The translations under genes and the position numbers were made by a program. Of a DNA stretch of 64,000 nucleotides, positions 12,313-22,304 are shown piece after piece; within the stretch, counting starts at the first letter, position 1; each line of letters begins with the position of its first letter. A model generated the notes under the pieces. It made no database searches, was not told the DNA's origin, and was given only the letters and a program-made list of their open reading frames with translations. This DNA comes from Micromonospora alfalfae (lineage in GTDB: Bacteria > Actinomycetota > Actinomycetes > Mycobacteriales > Micromonosporaceae): positions 248,001 to 312,000 of the forward strand of contig NZ_JAKKFH010000001.1 of the NCBI RefSeq assembly GCF_022230925.1, written 5' to 3'.

Positions 12313-12338
12313 GGGGCCGGGCCTTCCGGCCCGGCCCC
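12313..12338 (-). terminator. Hairpin after the secreted propeller gene
   Basis: Perfect 11-bp stem (GGGGCCGGGCC and complement) with a 4-nt TTCC loop, 28 bp beyond the stop at 12366. Confidence 0.75.
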
Positions 12339-12365
12339 GTGTGCCAGCCAGGGGCCGACGGCCGG

Positions 12366-13409
12366 TCAGCCGGCCGGTACGGGCAGGACGTGCAGGGTGG
12401 CCGGGTTTCTCCCGGTCCAGTCGTAGGAGAGCGCGTAGAGCCGTGCACCGTTCGGCGACCAGGCCAACCCACCCGGGCTCAGCTCACCGCCTCCCAGCAC
12501 GAAGCGGGTCAGTTCGGTGCCGTCCGGCCGATGGACGAACAGGTACGACGTGTCCGCTGCGGCGGCGATCCTGGTGCCGTCGCGGGACGGCTCGACGGCG
12601 GCCGGGTAGGCGCCGGTGGGGAAGGTCGCGGAGGGCGTGGTGATGTCGGCGAACGGGAACGCCTGCACCTCGTACGGGGCACCGGCCGCGGTGTAGACGG
12701 TGGTACCGGTCGGGTCGAGGGCGATGTCCCGCAGGTTGCTGCCGATCGCCGTCCAGCCACTCGCCCGCAGCAGGGTCAGCGTTCCCCCGGCTCCGATCGC
12801 GTACGCGTAGACCGACGCCGGGCTCAACGACATCTGCCCGGCCAGCAGCACCGACCGGTTCTGGCTGGCGGCGGCGAGCAGCGGAGCGCCGTAGAAGTCC
12901 TGAGTGGCGGCCATCCCCGTCGTCACCCGGGCCGGCTGGCGTCCCAGGTCGATCTGGCCGATGTTGCCGCCCCACTGGTCACAGCCGTAGCCGAACCACA
13001 GGTACCGGCCGGTCAACGCCAGCGACGACGGGCACTCGCCCGCGCCGGTGTCGTACCGGGCCGACTCGATCAGCGAGCCGGTGTCGAAGGCGGCGATGGC
13101 GTTGGCGGTGGGCAGCGCCACGTAGAGGGTCCGCCGGTCGGCGCTGAGCAGCAGGTCGGTGGGGCCGGGCAGGCCCGACAGCGTGCCGACCACGGTGCCT
13201 GTCGCGCTGGTCACCACGACATCGGTTGCGGAGCTGCCACCGCTGACGAAGACCCGGTCACCGGCCGACACCACGTCGGCCACCGTGTTCAGCGGCAGTG
13301 CGACGGCGGTCGGCGCGGCGGCCGCCTGGGCGTGGCCCGGGGTCGCGCCGGTGAGCAGCCCGGCGATCAGCGCCGCCAGCGCCAGGGTGAGGCCTCTTCT
13401 GTTCTGCAA
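12366..13409 (-). CDS. Secreted beta-propeller (WD40/YVTN-like) protein
   Basis: A 347-residue exported protein. The signal peptide (basic QNRRG, hydrophobic LTLALAALIAGLLTG, AQA-like cleavage near residue 28) precedes repeated blades with motifs such as GPTDLLLSADRRTLYVALP, LRDIALDPTGTTVYTA and PGGLAWSPNGARLYAL, which fit a six- or seven-bladed propeller. No catalytic residues are evident; a binding or scaffold role outside the cell is inferred. The start is a TTG at 13409 because AAAGGA lies 6-8 nt upstream and the product then begins with a proper signal peptide; an upstream GTG/ATG start would bury it. It is divergent from the HIT gene. Confidence 0.78.
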   Translation of the reverse strand: MQNRRGLTLALAALIAGLLTGATPGHAQAAAAPTAVALPLNTVADVVSAGDRVFVSGGSSATDVVVTSATGTVVGTLSGLPGPTDLLLSADRRTLYVALPTANAIAAFDTGSLIESARYDTGAGECPSSLALTGRYLWFGYGCDQWGGNIGQIDLGRQPARVTTGMAATQDFYGAPLLAAASQNRSVLLAGQMSLSPASVYAYAIGAGGTLTLLRASGWTAIGSNLRDIALDPTGTTVYTAAGAPYEVQAFPFADITTPSATFPTGAYPAAVEPSRDGTRIAAAADTSYLFVHRPDGTELTRFVLGGGELSPGGLAWSPNGARLYALSYDWTGRNPATLHVLPVPAG

Positions 13410-13538
13410 GCTTGGTCCTTTCGGAGCGTCGACGCGCACGCCGACGGCCGGGATCACCCCGCGTTCATCGATTCACGTAGATGATTACCACAGTCGGTTC
13501 ACGTGCGGGGGGCGCCGTGCCCCGCGAGGCCGCCGGCA

Positions 13539-13544
13539 TAGCCT
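13539..13544 (+). promoter_or_regulatory. -10 box (TAGCCT) of a leaderless promoter for the HIT gene
   Basis: TAGCCT ends 6 nt before the ATG at 13551. No Shine-Dalgarno sequence is seen. Confidence 0.55.
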
Positions 13545-13550
13545 GGGCCG

Positions 13551-13973
13551 ATGAGCGGTTGCGTGTTCTGCGGGATCGTGACGGGCGAGGTGCCGGCGTT
13601 CCGGGTGGCCGACACCCCGGACGGGGTGGCCTTCCTGGACACCCGGCCGGTGTTCAAGGGCCATGTCCTGGTGGTGCCCCGAGTGCACCTGGTGACCCTG
13701 GCGGAGTTGCCGGCCGACCTGCTGCCCGACTACTTCGCCATGGTTCAGCGGCTCGCGGTGGCGGTAGAGACCGCTCTCGGCGCCGGTGGGACGTTCGTGG
13801 CGATGAACAACAAGGTGTCCCAATCGGTGCCCCACCTGCACACCCACGTGGTCCCTCGCACCAAGGGCGACGGGTTGCGGGGCTTCTTCTGGCCGCGCAC
13901 GCGGTACGACGACGACACCGAGGCCCAGGCGTACGCGGACCGGATCGCAGCGGCGCTCCCCGGCGGGGCCTGA
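13551..13973 (+). CDS. HIT family nucleotide hydrolase/transferase
   Basis: A 140-residue histidine-triad protein that acts on nucleoside phosphoramidates or dinucleotides. The HIT motif is HLHTHV (His95, His97, His99), preceded by the CVFC pair (Cys4, Cys7) that with later His residues binds a structural zinc in HinT/Fhit-like members. The conserved KGHVLVVPRVH strand is present. The exact substrate is not determined. The 4-residue lead before CVFC and the -10 box 6 nt upstream both support the ATG at 13551. The gene is transcribed alone. Confidence 0.92.
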   Translation: MSGCVFCGIVTGEVPAFRVADTPDGVAFLDTRPVFKGHVLVVPRVHLVTLAELPADLLPDYFAMVQRLAVAVETALGAGGTFVAMNNKVSQSVPHLHTHVVPRTKGDGLRGFFWPRTRYDDDTEAQAYADRIAAALPGGA

Positions 13974-14049
13974 CTGACTGTCACGCGGGTAAGGAAGGTG
14001 GACCCTCCGGTGTTACACGCTGGGAGTGGTACGAAAGGAGATCCCCACC

Positions 14050-14712
<663 letters not shown>

Positions 14713-14730
14713 CCAAGACGCACACCACCC

Positions 14731-14762
14731 CGTCGGGGCGCGGCGATCGCCGCGCCCCGACG
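14731..14762 (+). terminator. 32-bp perfect palindrome after msrA
   Basis: Self-complementary over 32 bases, centred on GATC, 18 bp after the msrA stop. It is likely the terminator of msrA, without a T-run. Confidence 0.7.
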
Positions 14763-14870
14763 GCTCTGCGGCCCCCGCTGCCGACCCGACCTTCGCCACC
14801 TGAGCCACCGCCGCCCGACCACGTCAGGAGGTGGCCGGGCATTCCCGTTCGGCCCTGTGATCGAAATCCG

Positions 14871-14898
14871 TTGCCGAGCCCGACGAGAACTCGATAAC
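14871..14898 (+). promoter_or_regulatory. Candidate promoter of the RNase Z leader
   Basis: TTGCCG at 14871-14876 and GATAAC at 14893-14898, 16 bp apart, each match the vegetative consensus at four of six positions. It lies just upstream of the extended Shine-Dalgarno sequence. Confidence 0.45.
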
Positions 14899-14912
14899 GT
14901 GGCCGTACACGT

Positions 14913-14929
14913 GAAAGGAGGTGGTCCAG
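14913..14929 (+). promoter_or_regulatory. Extended Shine-Dalgarno element
   Basis: GAAAGGAGGTGGTCCAG would pair with the 3' end of actinobacterial 16S rRNA over about 17 bases with a single G-U pair. This is far longer than a usual 4-7 base site. It lies about 10 nt before the TTG codon of a 12-codon ORF. Confidence 0.6.
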
Positions 14930-14931
14930 AC

Positions 14932-14970
14932 TTGTATAGCAATCGGACTCGTGAGGTGGCTGTCAGCTAG
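14932..14970 (+). CDS. Candidate 12-residue leader peptide upstream of RNase Z
   Basis: TTG at 14932 to TAG at 14968 would encode [12 protein letters not shown] (Met first). It is called a gene only because of the exceptional ribosome-binding element in front of it and the long structured segment behind it. The peptide is not enriched in any one amino acid, so a classical amino-acid attenuator is not indicated. I do not recognise a described function. Its role could be to load or pause a ribosome in the leader of the downstream gene. Confidence 0.45.
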   Translation: MYSNRTREVAVS

Positions 14971-15068
14971 CCGCTGTCCTCGACAGTGATCGGCTCGCCG
15001 CGAGGCGGGCAAAAAGCACCATCGTCGAGACCGTGTGGCAGCGGTGCGGCGAATCCACGACAGCCACC

Positions 15069-15133
15069 CGACCCCCGGGGTGCCGGCCAAGTCCAGCCGG
15101 CCCGCGCACATGCGCGGAGCGCCCCGGGGGTCG
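15069..15133 (+). ncRNA. Predicted three-way-junction RNA in the RNase Z 5' leader
   Basis: A closing stem of 12 bp (15069-15080 with 15122-15133, CGACCCCCGGGG and its complement) encloses two further hairpins: GCCGGC at 15082-15087 with 15096-15101, and CCGCGCA at 15102-15108 with TGCGCGG at 15111-15117. It ends 12 nt before the CAGGAG ribosome site of the RNase Z gene. No known riboswitch class is recognised. It could be an attenuator, an mRNA-stability element or an RNase site. Confidence 0.5.
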
Positions 15134-15155
15134 CTCCATATCCGCAGGAGTGGCG

Positions 15156-16085
15156 ATGTCAATGCGTGAGCTGGTGGTGCTGGGGACGGCCAGCCAGGCG
15201 CCGACCCGTCAGCGCAACCACAACGGGTACGTGCTGCGTTGGGACGACGAGGTGATCCTCTTCGACCCGGGTGAGGGCAGCCAGCGCCAACTCCTGCACA
15301 CCACTGTCACCGCCACCGACCTGACCCGGGTCTGCGTCACCCACTTCCACGGCGACCACTGCCTGGGCCTGCCCGGCACCATCCAGCGGCTCTCCCTGGA
15401 CCGGGTGGCGCACCCGGTCGCCGTGCACTTTCCCGCCGGCGGCGCCGAATACTTCGCCCGACTGCGGTACGCCACCTCGTTCTACGAGACCGCCGAACTG
15501 CGGGTCGAGCCCATCGAGGCGGACGGGCAACGGATCGCCCTGCGCTGCGGCACGCTGGAGGCACGCCGGCTTCGGCACCCCATCGAGACGTACGGCTACC
15601 GGCTGGTCGAGCCGGACGGGCACCGGATGCTGCCGGAGAAGCTGGCCGCGTACGGCATCACCGGGCCGGCCGTCGGCGAGCTGATCCGCGTCGGGCACCT
15701 GGACCTCGACGGACGCCGCGTCGCCCGGGACGAGGTGAGCGTGCCCCGGCCGGGGCAGCGGTTCGCGTTCGTGATGGACACCGGGCTCTGCGACGGGGTG
15801 TACGCCCTCGCCGAGCACGCCGACCTGCTGGTCATCGAGTCGACGTTCCTGGAGTCGGAGGCCGCGCTCGCCGCCGAGGTCGGCCACCTGACCGCGGCGC
15901 AGGCCGCCCGGGTGGCCACCGAGTCCGGGGTACGCCGACTCGTGCTCACCCACTTCTCCCAGCGCTACCCCGACCCGCGCCGGTTCCACGACGAGGCGCG
16001 CGCGCACTTCGACGGCGAACTGATCATCGCCGAGGATCTGACCACGGTGCAGCTTCCCCCGCGCCGGGTAGCCTCGGCCGGGTGA
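15156..16085 (+). CDS. rnz: Ribonuclease Z (metallo-beta-lactamase fold)
   Basis: Endonuclease that matures tRNA 3' ends. The 309-residue protein has the zinc motif HFHGDH (His63-His68), the flexible-arm region in the middle (about residues 150-200), the second metal aspartate in FVMDTG and the C-terminal LTHFSQRY histidine. The ATG at 15156 is preceded by CAGGAG 5-6 nt upstream. A second ATG two codons later cannot be excluded. The 5' leader is about 220-250 nt long and structured. The gene overlaps the following GNAT gene by 4 bp (GTGA), so the two are translationally coupled. Confidence 0.93.
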   Translation: MSMRELVVLGTASQAPTRQRNHNGYVLRWDDEVILFDPGEGSQRQLLHTTVTATDLTRVCVTHFHGDHCLGLPGTIQRLSLDRVAHPVAVHFPAGGAEYFARLRYATSFYETAELRVEPIEADGQRIALRCGTLEARRLRHPIETYGYRLVEPDGHRMLPEKLAAYGITGPAVGELIRVGHLDLDGRRVARDEVSVPRPGQRFAFVMDTGLCDGVYALAEHADLLVIESTFLESEAALAAEVGHLTAAQAARVATESGVRRLVLTHFSQRYPDPRRFHDEARAHFDGELIIAEDLTTVQLPPRRVASAG

Positions 16086-16591
16086 CCGTCACGCTCCGCC
16101 CAGCGACCGAAGGCGACCTGATGGCGGTGGGTGCCCTGCACCAGCGCTCCCGGGTCGCCGCGTACTCCGCCTTCCTGCCGGCCGAGGCGCTGGCCGACCC
16201 GACACCGGAGGCGATGGGACGGTACTGGGTCGAGCGGTGGATCTGGGAGCGGGACACCCACCGGATGACAGTGGCCGAGCGGGCCGGGGCGTTGGTCGGG
16301 TTCAGCCACCTGGGCCCGGACGACGAGGACGACCCCGCCACCGGACTGCTCAACGCGATCCACCTCGACCCTGCCGAGCAGGGCCGCGGCGTCGGTCGCA
16401 CCCTGATGGTGGACGCCCTGGAAGCCATGCGGGCGCAGGGCTGGCGGCGTGCCGTGCTCTGGGTGCTGCGGGACAACGCCCACGCCCGCTCGTTCTACGA
16501 GCGCGGCGGCTGGACCCCCACCGGCGACGAACGCGACGAGGCGATCGGGTCGGCCCCGACCCGACAACTCCGCTACGCCCGCCCCCTCTAA
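16082..16591 (+). CDS. GNAT family N-acetyltransferase
   Basis: A 169-residue acetyl-CoA-dependent acetyltransferase. The acetyl-CoA loop is [15 protein letters not shown] (about residues 94-108), followed by the helix and strand ending in [14 protein letters not shown], all typical of GNAT motifs A and B. The substrate is not predictable. The GTG start overlaps the RNase Z stop by 4 bp, so it is read from the same mRNA. It is followed by a pyrimidine-rich tandem repeat and a long palindrome. Confidence 0.85.
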   Translation: MTVTLRPATEGDLMAVGALHQRSRVAAYSAFLPAEALADPTPEAMGRYWVERWIWERDTHRMTVAERAGALVGFSHLGPDDEDDPATGLLNAIHLDPAEQGRGVGRTLMVDALEAMRAQGWRRAVLWVLRDNAHARSFYERGGWTPTGDERDEAIGSAPTRQLRYARPL

Positions 16592-16608
16592 CCGCCCACC
16601 CCGCCCCG

Positions 16609-16663
16609 CTCCGCCCCACCCCGCCTCGCTCCGCCCCCACCCCGCCTCGCTCCACCCCCACCT
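16609..16663. repeat. Degenerate 20-21-bp pyrimidine-rich tandem repeat
   Basis: About two and a half copies of a unit like CCGCCTCGCTCCGCCCCCACC follow the GNAT stop. Copies differ by one or two bases. No coding role is seen. Confidence 0.6.
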
Positions 16664-16740
16664 CGCCGATCTTGCACTTTCTGTCGGGACAAAACGCTGC
16701 AGTAACGACATTCAGGCGACAGTAAGTGCAAGATCGACGG
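16664..16740. repeat. Intergenic palindrome, family A (copy 1)
   Basis: Arms CGCCGATCTTGCACTTTCTG and its near complement at 16717-16740, with a loop of about 30 nt. It lies between convergent GNAT and cbs genes and may terminate both. The arm core GATCTTGCACTT recurs at 26.3 kb. Confidence 0.7.
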
Positions 16741-16773
16741 GATGGGGGGGCGGGGACGGGGAGCGGGGGGGGG

Positions 16774-18144
<1,371 letters not shown>

Positions 18145-18216
18145 GGTGTGCCCTTCGTTGCGGCGCCGACGGTGGCGGCCAGGAAGACGTTCGCTCACCG
18201 CCCAGCGTACGTGTCG

Positions 18217-18573
18217 TCAGGGCACCAACCCCCCGGGGATGACCGAGCTACGGCGGGCCTCCCACTCCAGGAACCTGTCGGTCTCGGCGAGCACGCTGCC
18301 GGCCAACCAGGTGACCATTACCGCGTCGTCGGCCAGCCCGAAGATCGCCAGCGGGATCTCCGGAAGCAGGTCGATCGGCGAGACGATGTACGCGGTCGCC
18401 GCGGTCATCAGGGCCAGCCGAAGGCCGCCGTCGTACTCCCCCTTGGTGGTGGCTCGAATCATCCGGGGCAGCGCGGCCAACCGCGTGCCGATCGACGGCC
18501 CGTTGCGCGCCCCGGCCGCCAGGGCCCGCGCCAGGGCCGTGAACGCCGCGCTGCGCTTCAGTGTCTTACCCAT
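18217..18573 (-). CDS. DUF1232 (YkvA-like) membrane protein
   Basis: A 118-residue protein with the DUF1232 signature YIVSPIDLLPE (about residues 62-72) and two hydrophobic helices (residues 54-68 and 75-95). The family is widespread and its function is not known. GAGGAG lies 8 nt before the ATG at 18573. It is upstream of cbs on the same strand with a 72-bp gap, so read-through into cbs is possible. Confidence 0.85.
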   Translation of the reverse strand: MGKTLKRSAAFTALARALAAGARNGPSIGTRLAALPRMIRATTKGEYDGGLRLALMTAATAYIVSPIDLLPEIPLAIFGLADDAVMVTWLAGSVLAETDRFLEWEARRSSVIPGGLVP

Positions 18574-18711
18574 CGTCGCGCTCCTCTCCGCCGGATCAGC
18601 GTGGCGGGTCGGCGCAAGTCGGCCGGCCTCTGGAACCCAGGTACCCCGTCGCGTCGGTTTCCAGGCACCCGGGTGCCGTCACGACGACAGCGGTGTGTCG
18701 GGCCAGCGCGA

Positions 18712-18717
18712 TAATGT
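18712..18717 (+). promoter_or_regulatory. -10 box (TAATGT) of a leaderless promoter for the SGNH pair
   Basis: TAATGT ends 6 nt before the ATG at 18724. No Shine-Dalgarno sequence is seen. Confidence 0.55.
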
Positions 18718-18723
18718 CGAGAT

Positions 18724-19773
18724 ATGGGGGTGGCAGGTTTCGTCGTACCCGATGAGCGCTGGCGGCAGGCCAGGCGCGTCGCCCTGCTGGCCGCTATCGG
18801 GACCGGCGCCACAGCGGCGGCCGCTGTGGCGACCGGCGGGGTGCTGGTCGGCCAGGCCCGCCAGGCTCGACGGACCATCCCGATGGCCGAGGCGCCGCCG
18901 CCCCGCTGCGATGGGATGTACGGCGCGAAGTTTCCCGGTCCGGCGCTCACCATGGTCGTGCTCGGTGACTCGTCGGCGGCCGGCTACGGGGTGCACCGCC
19001 GTCGGGAGACGCCCGGGGCGCTGCTCGCCACCGGCCTGTCCCGTCGACTGCACCGGCCGGTGCAGCTGCACCGCTTCGCGGTGGTCGGTGCCATCTCGGC
19101 GGCGCTGCGCCACCAGGTGGAGGCGGCGCTGGAGTGCCGACCCGACATCGCGGTGATCCTCATCGGCGGCAACGACATCACCAACCGCACCCCGCGCGGT
19201 CTGGCGGTGCGCTACCTGGTCGAGGCGGTGCACTCCCTGCGTGACGAGGGGTGCGAGGTGGTCGTCGGCACCTGCCCCGACCTGGGCGCGATCCGCCCGA
19301 TCCAGCCGCCTCTGCGCTGGCTGGCGCACCGCTGGAGCCGCCAGCTCGCGGCCGCCCAGACGGTGGCGGTGGTCGAGGCGGGTGGGTGGACGGTCTCCCT
19401 CGGTGACCTGCTCGGCCCCCGGTTCGCGGCCGAGCCGACCCGGATGTTCGCCTGGGACCGGTTCCACCCCTCCGCCGAGGGGTACGCGATGGCCGCCGCC
19501 GCGCTCCTGCCGACGATGCTTTCCGCCCTCGGCGCGACGCCGGAACGACGGGCCACACCGACGCGCGCCGACGGCGTACGGTCGCTGCCGAAGGCCGCGC
19601 AGGAGGCGGCTCGACACGCCGGCACGGAGGTCAGCGGCGTCCAGGTCCGGGGCCGCGACCGAGGGCCGGCCGGCCGTTGGGCGCAGCTACGCCGACGGGC
19701 GTTCTTCGGTGTCGGCGCGGTGCCGCAGCACGGGTCCGCCTCGGACACCTCGACAGTGGAGGGACTGGCATGA
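18724..19773 (+). CDS. SGNH/GDSL hydrolase (first of a tandem pair)
   Basis: A 349-residue esterase-like protein with an N-terminal membrane anchor or signal (about residues 18-43, Ala-rich). SGNH blocks are visible: nucleophile Ser83 in VVLGDSSAAGYG, block III Asn150 in GGND and catalytic His248 in DRFHPSAEGY. About 80 extra C-terminal residues are polar and probably disordered. The ester substrate is unknown; a cell-envelope lipid or acetyl ester is plausible because it is exported. It overlaps the next SGNH gene by 4 bp (ATGA). M. tuberculosis has one copy (Rv1075c) here. Confidence 0.85.
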   Translation: MGVAGFVVPDERWRQARRVALLAAIGTGATAAAAVATGGVLVGQARQARRTIPMAEAPPPRCDGMYGAKFPGPALTMVVLGDSSAAGYGVHRRRETPGALLATGLSRRLHRPVQLHRFAVVGAISAALRHQVEAALECRPDIAVILIGGNDITNRTPRGLAVRYLVEAVHSLRDEGCEVVVGTCPDLGAIRPIQPPLRWLAHRWSRQLAAAQTVAVVEAGGWTVSLGDLLGPRFAAEPTRMFAWDRFHPSAEGYAMAAAALLPTMLSALGATPERRATPTRADGVRSLPKAAQEAARHAGTEVSGVQVRGRDRGPAGRWAQLRRRAFFGVGAVPQHGSASDTSTVEGLA

Positions 19774-20582
19774 ACGAGCGCAGCGCACGGAGCGTGACCT
19801 CCGGCCTCGCCGGCCGACTGGGTCGGGCGGCGGCGATCTCGCTGTTCGCCGGCACTGTCGGGGGCGCTGCCGTCCTCGCAGGTGAGGCGTTCATCGCCCG
19901 GCACCGACGCTACGCCGAACCGGAGCTCGGCCTTGCCCTGCGCGCCACTGTCGGCCGGGCGGGCGCTTCCCCGCTGCGACTGGTGTTGCTCGGCGACTCG
20001 TCGGCACTGGGAGTCGGTGTCGACCGTCTGGAGGACACCATCGGCGGGCAGTTGGCCAACCTGCTCGCCGAGGGCCCGGCCGGCCGCCGGGTGCACCTGT
20101 CCAGCGTCGGCGTCTCCGGCTCCCGCTCGACGGACCTCGCCACCCAGGTGGCCCGGGCCCTGCTCGGCGAGCGGCCCGACGTGGCGTTGATCCTGATCGG
20201 CGCGAACGACGCCACCGGGCTGCGCCGACCCTCCGACGCGGCGGCCTACCTCGGCGCGGCGGTGCACCGCCTGCGCGAGGCGCGCGTCGAGGTGGTGGTG
20301 GGCACCTGCCCGGACCTCGGGGCCGTACGTGCCATCGCGCCGCCGCTGCGGCAGGTGGTCGGCTGGTCCGGGCGTCGGGTGGCCCGCGCGCAGACCACTG
20401 CCGTGCTGGAGGCGGGGGGCGCGGTGGTCGACCTGGCCACCGAGACCGGGCCGGTGTTCCGGGCCGACGCCGGGACGCTCTGCCAGGACGGCTTCCACCC
20501 CTCCGCCGACGGCTACCGGGTGTGGGCGCACGCGCTGCTGCCCGCCATCGTCGCCGCGGCGGCGGCCACGACCCGGCGCTAG
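19770..20582 (+). CDS. SGNH/GDSL hydrolase (second of a tandem pair)
   Basis: A 270-residue paralogue of the preceding gene, with an N-terminal hydrophobic segment (residues 21-40), Ser77 in VLLGDSSALG, GANDAT and GFHPSADGY, so all SGNH blocks are intact. It shares VVVGTCPDLGA with its neighbour, which supports a duplication. The ATG overlaps the previous stop (ATGA), so translation is coupled. The first codons (NERSARSV) resemble a start-site repeat often seen in Micromonosporaceae; this is an impression, not a database result. The substrate is unknown. Confidence 0.84.
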   Translation: MNERSARSVTSGLAGRLGRAAAISLFAGTVGGAAVLAGEAFIARHRRYAEPELGLALRATVGRAGASPLRLVLLGDSSALGVGVDRLEDTIGGQLANLLAEGPAGRRVHLSSVGVSGSRSTDLATQVARALLGERPDVALILIGANDATGLRRPSDAAAYLGAAVHRLREARVEVVVGTCPDLGAVRAIAPPLRQVVGWSGRRVARAQTTAVLEAGGAVVDLATETGPVFRADAGTLCQDGFHPSADGYRVWAHALLPAIVAAAAATTRR

Positions 20583-20648
20583 ATCGCCCCCGGCCAGGGT
20601 GACATTTCCCGCCGCGCCGGCTTCTTCCGCGCCATGTTACCGGCGGGT

Positions 20649-20654
20649 TAACGT
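20649..20654 (+). promoter_or_regulatory. -10 box (TAACGT) of a leaderless thiolase promoter
   Basis: TAACGT ends 6 nt before the ATG at 20661. No Shine-Dalgarno sequence is seen. Confidence 0.55.
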
Positions 20655-20660
20655 TGGTCC

Positions 20661-21923
20661 ATGCCGATTGAGTCGTCCCGCGACGCCGTCATCGTCGCCA
20701 CCGCCCGCTCCCCCATCGGCCGGGCGCACAAGGGTTCCCTGCGCGACGTCCGCTCCGACGACCTCGCCGCGACAATCGTCCAGGCCGCGCTGGACAAGAT
20801 CCCCGCGCTCGATCCGACAACGATCGACGACCTCTACCTCGGCTGCGGCCTGCCCGGCGGCGAGCAGGGCTTCAACATGGCCCGGGTGGTGTCCACCCTC
20901 CTCGGTCTGGACACTGTCCCCGGGGCCACACTGACCCGCTACTGCGCCTCCTCGTTGCAGACCACCCGGATGGCGATGCACGCCATCCGGGCCGGCGAGG
21001 GCGATGTGTTCGTCTCCGCCGGGGTGGAGATGGTCTCCCGCTACGCCCGGGGCAGCTCCGACGGGCTGCCGCCCGAGGCGCAGGCACTGGTTGGCGGCGG
21101 CTGGGAGAACCCCCGGTTCGGGCCGGCCGGCGAGCGCTCGAAGCGCCGCGCGCAGGGCGGCGCCGAGGTGTGGACCGACCCGCGTGAGGCCGGCGAGCTG
21201 CCCGACATCTACCTGACCATGGGGCAGACCGCGGAGAACCTGGCCCAGGTGTACGACGTCACCCGCGCCGACATGGACGAGTTCGGCGTACGCAGCCAGA
21301 ACCTCGCCGAGAAGGCCATCACCGACGGTTTCTGGGCCCGGGAGATCACAGGGGTCACCACGCCGGACGGCACGGTGGTGAGCACCGACGACGGGCCCCG
21401 GGCCGGCGTCACGCTCGACGCGGTCGCCGGGCTGAAGCCGGTGTTCCGCCCGGACGGTCGAATCACCGCCGGAAACTGCTGCCCGCTCAACGACGGGGCC
21501 GCCGCCGTGGTGGTGATGAGCGCCCAGCGGGCCGAGGAACTCGGGCTCACCCCGCTGGCCCGGATCGTCTCGACCGGTGTGACAGCCCTGTCGCCGGAGA
21601 TCATGGGTCTCGGGCCGGTCGAGGCGTCCCGCCAGGCGCTGCGCCGAGCCGGCATGACCATCGACGACGTCGACCTCGTCGAGATCAACGAGGCGTTCGC
21701 CGCGCAGGTCATCCCCTCCTACCGCGAGCTGGGCATCCCGGAGGAGAAGCTGAACGTGATGGGTGGGGCCATCGCTGTCGGCCACCCGTTCGGCATGACC
21801 GGCGCCCGGATCACCGGCACCCTGCTCAACGCGCTGGAGTGGCACGACAAGACCATCGGTCTGGAGACCATGTGCGTGGGCGGTGGCCAGGGCATGGCCA
21901 TGGTGCTGGAACGGCTCAGCTGA
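20661..21923 (+). CDS. Acetyl-CoA acyltransferase (thiolase)
   Basis: A 420-residue thiolase that cleaves 3-ketoacyl-CoA, or condenses two acyl-CoAs, in fatty-acid metabolism. The active-site residues are Cys95 ([10 protein letters not shown]), His375 (VGHPFGMTG) and Cys405 (CVGGGQG), with NEAFAAQ in between. Longer than short-chain AtoB-type enzymes and in the position of FadA3 (Rv1074c). Chain-length preference is not readable. The ATG at 20661 fits the -10 box 6 nt upstream. No partner hydratase/dehydrogenase lies beside it. Confidence 0.92.
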   Translation: MPIESSRDAVIVATARSPIGRAHKGSLRDVRSDDLAATIVQAALDKIPALDPTTIDDLYLGCGLPGGEQGFNMARVVSTLLGLDTVPGATLTRYCASSLQTTRMAMHAIRAGEGDVFVSAGVEMVSRYARGSSDGLPPEAQALVGGGWENPRFGPAGERSKRRAQGGAEVWTDPREAGELPDIYLTMGQTAENLAQVYDVTRADMDEFGVRSQNLAEKAITDGFWAREITGVTTPDGTVVSTDDGPRAGVTLDAVAGLKPVFRPDGRITAGNCCPLNDGAAAVVVMSAQRAEELGLTPLARIVSTGVTALSPEIMGLGPVEASRQALRRAGMTIDDVDLVEINEAFAAQVIPSYRELGIPEEKLNVMGGAIAVGHPFGMTGARITGTLLNALEWHDKTIGLETMCVGGGQGMAMVLERLS

Positions 21924-21936
21924 GCTGCCCTGCCTT

Positions 21937-22257
21937 TCAGAGCGCGCTGCGGGTCGCCGTCACCTCGGCGGCGGCCCGGGCCAGCGCCTCGGCCCCCGGG
22001 TCGGCGGCCAGCAGGTCCGCCGTGACCACCCGCAACTGATCGGGTAGGGCCAGGTCGTTGTCGAGCCGGGGCACCACCCGACGGGGCTCCCCCTCGGCGT
22101 CGGCGGCCAGGTTGGCGACCTCCTGCACCAGGCGGTGCACCAGGTCGGCGCGGGACACGTTGCCGACGGTCGCGACCGCCGCCCACCGGGGCTGCTGCCA
22201 GTGCGCGATCTGACGCACCAGCAACTGCACGGCCTTGTCCAACTCCGCTGCGCTCAT
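21937..22257 (-). CDS. Small conserved-looking hypothetical protein
   Basis: A 106-residue, mostly helical and soluble protein with no motif I recognise. It has a Leu/Gln-rich amphipathic start ([20 protein letters not shown]) and an Ala-rich end. Codon bias is as in its neighbours, which supports a real gene. The ATG at 22257 has a TAGACT box 8 nt upstream. It converges with the thiolase gene only 13 bp away and lies just downstream of the first Bax-inhibitor-like gene on the same strand (47-bp gap), so it may be co-transcribed with it. Confidence 0.7.
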   Translation of the reverse strand: MSAAELDKAVQLLVRQIAHWQQPRWAAVATVGNVSRADLVHRLVQEVANLAADAEGEPRRVVPRLDNDLALPDQLRVVTADLLAADPGAEALARAAAEVTATRSAL

Positions 22258-22304
22258 CGCCGCCGAGTCTACGGCCGACACCGGCCGCGCCCGGGTCGGC
22301 CCGG

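Noticed and set aside
12257..12365. A riboswitch or S-box upstream of metB
   Set aside because: The gap before metB is short, the -10 box abuts the start, and the only structure is a terminator hairpin of the opposite gene.
14824..15162. A 112-codon minus-strand frame in the RNase Z leader
   Set aside because: It has no ribosome site, no domain and poor codon bias, and runs against the strong plus-strand leader signals.
16592..16773. An insertion-sequence remnant at the pyrimidine-rich repeat
   Set aside because: There is no transposase frame and no terminal repeat beyond the palindrome; the segment is simple tandem sequence.
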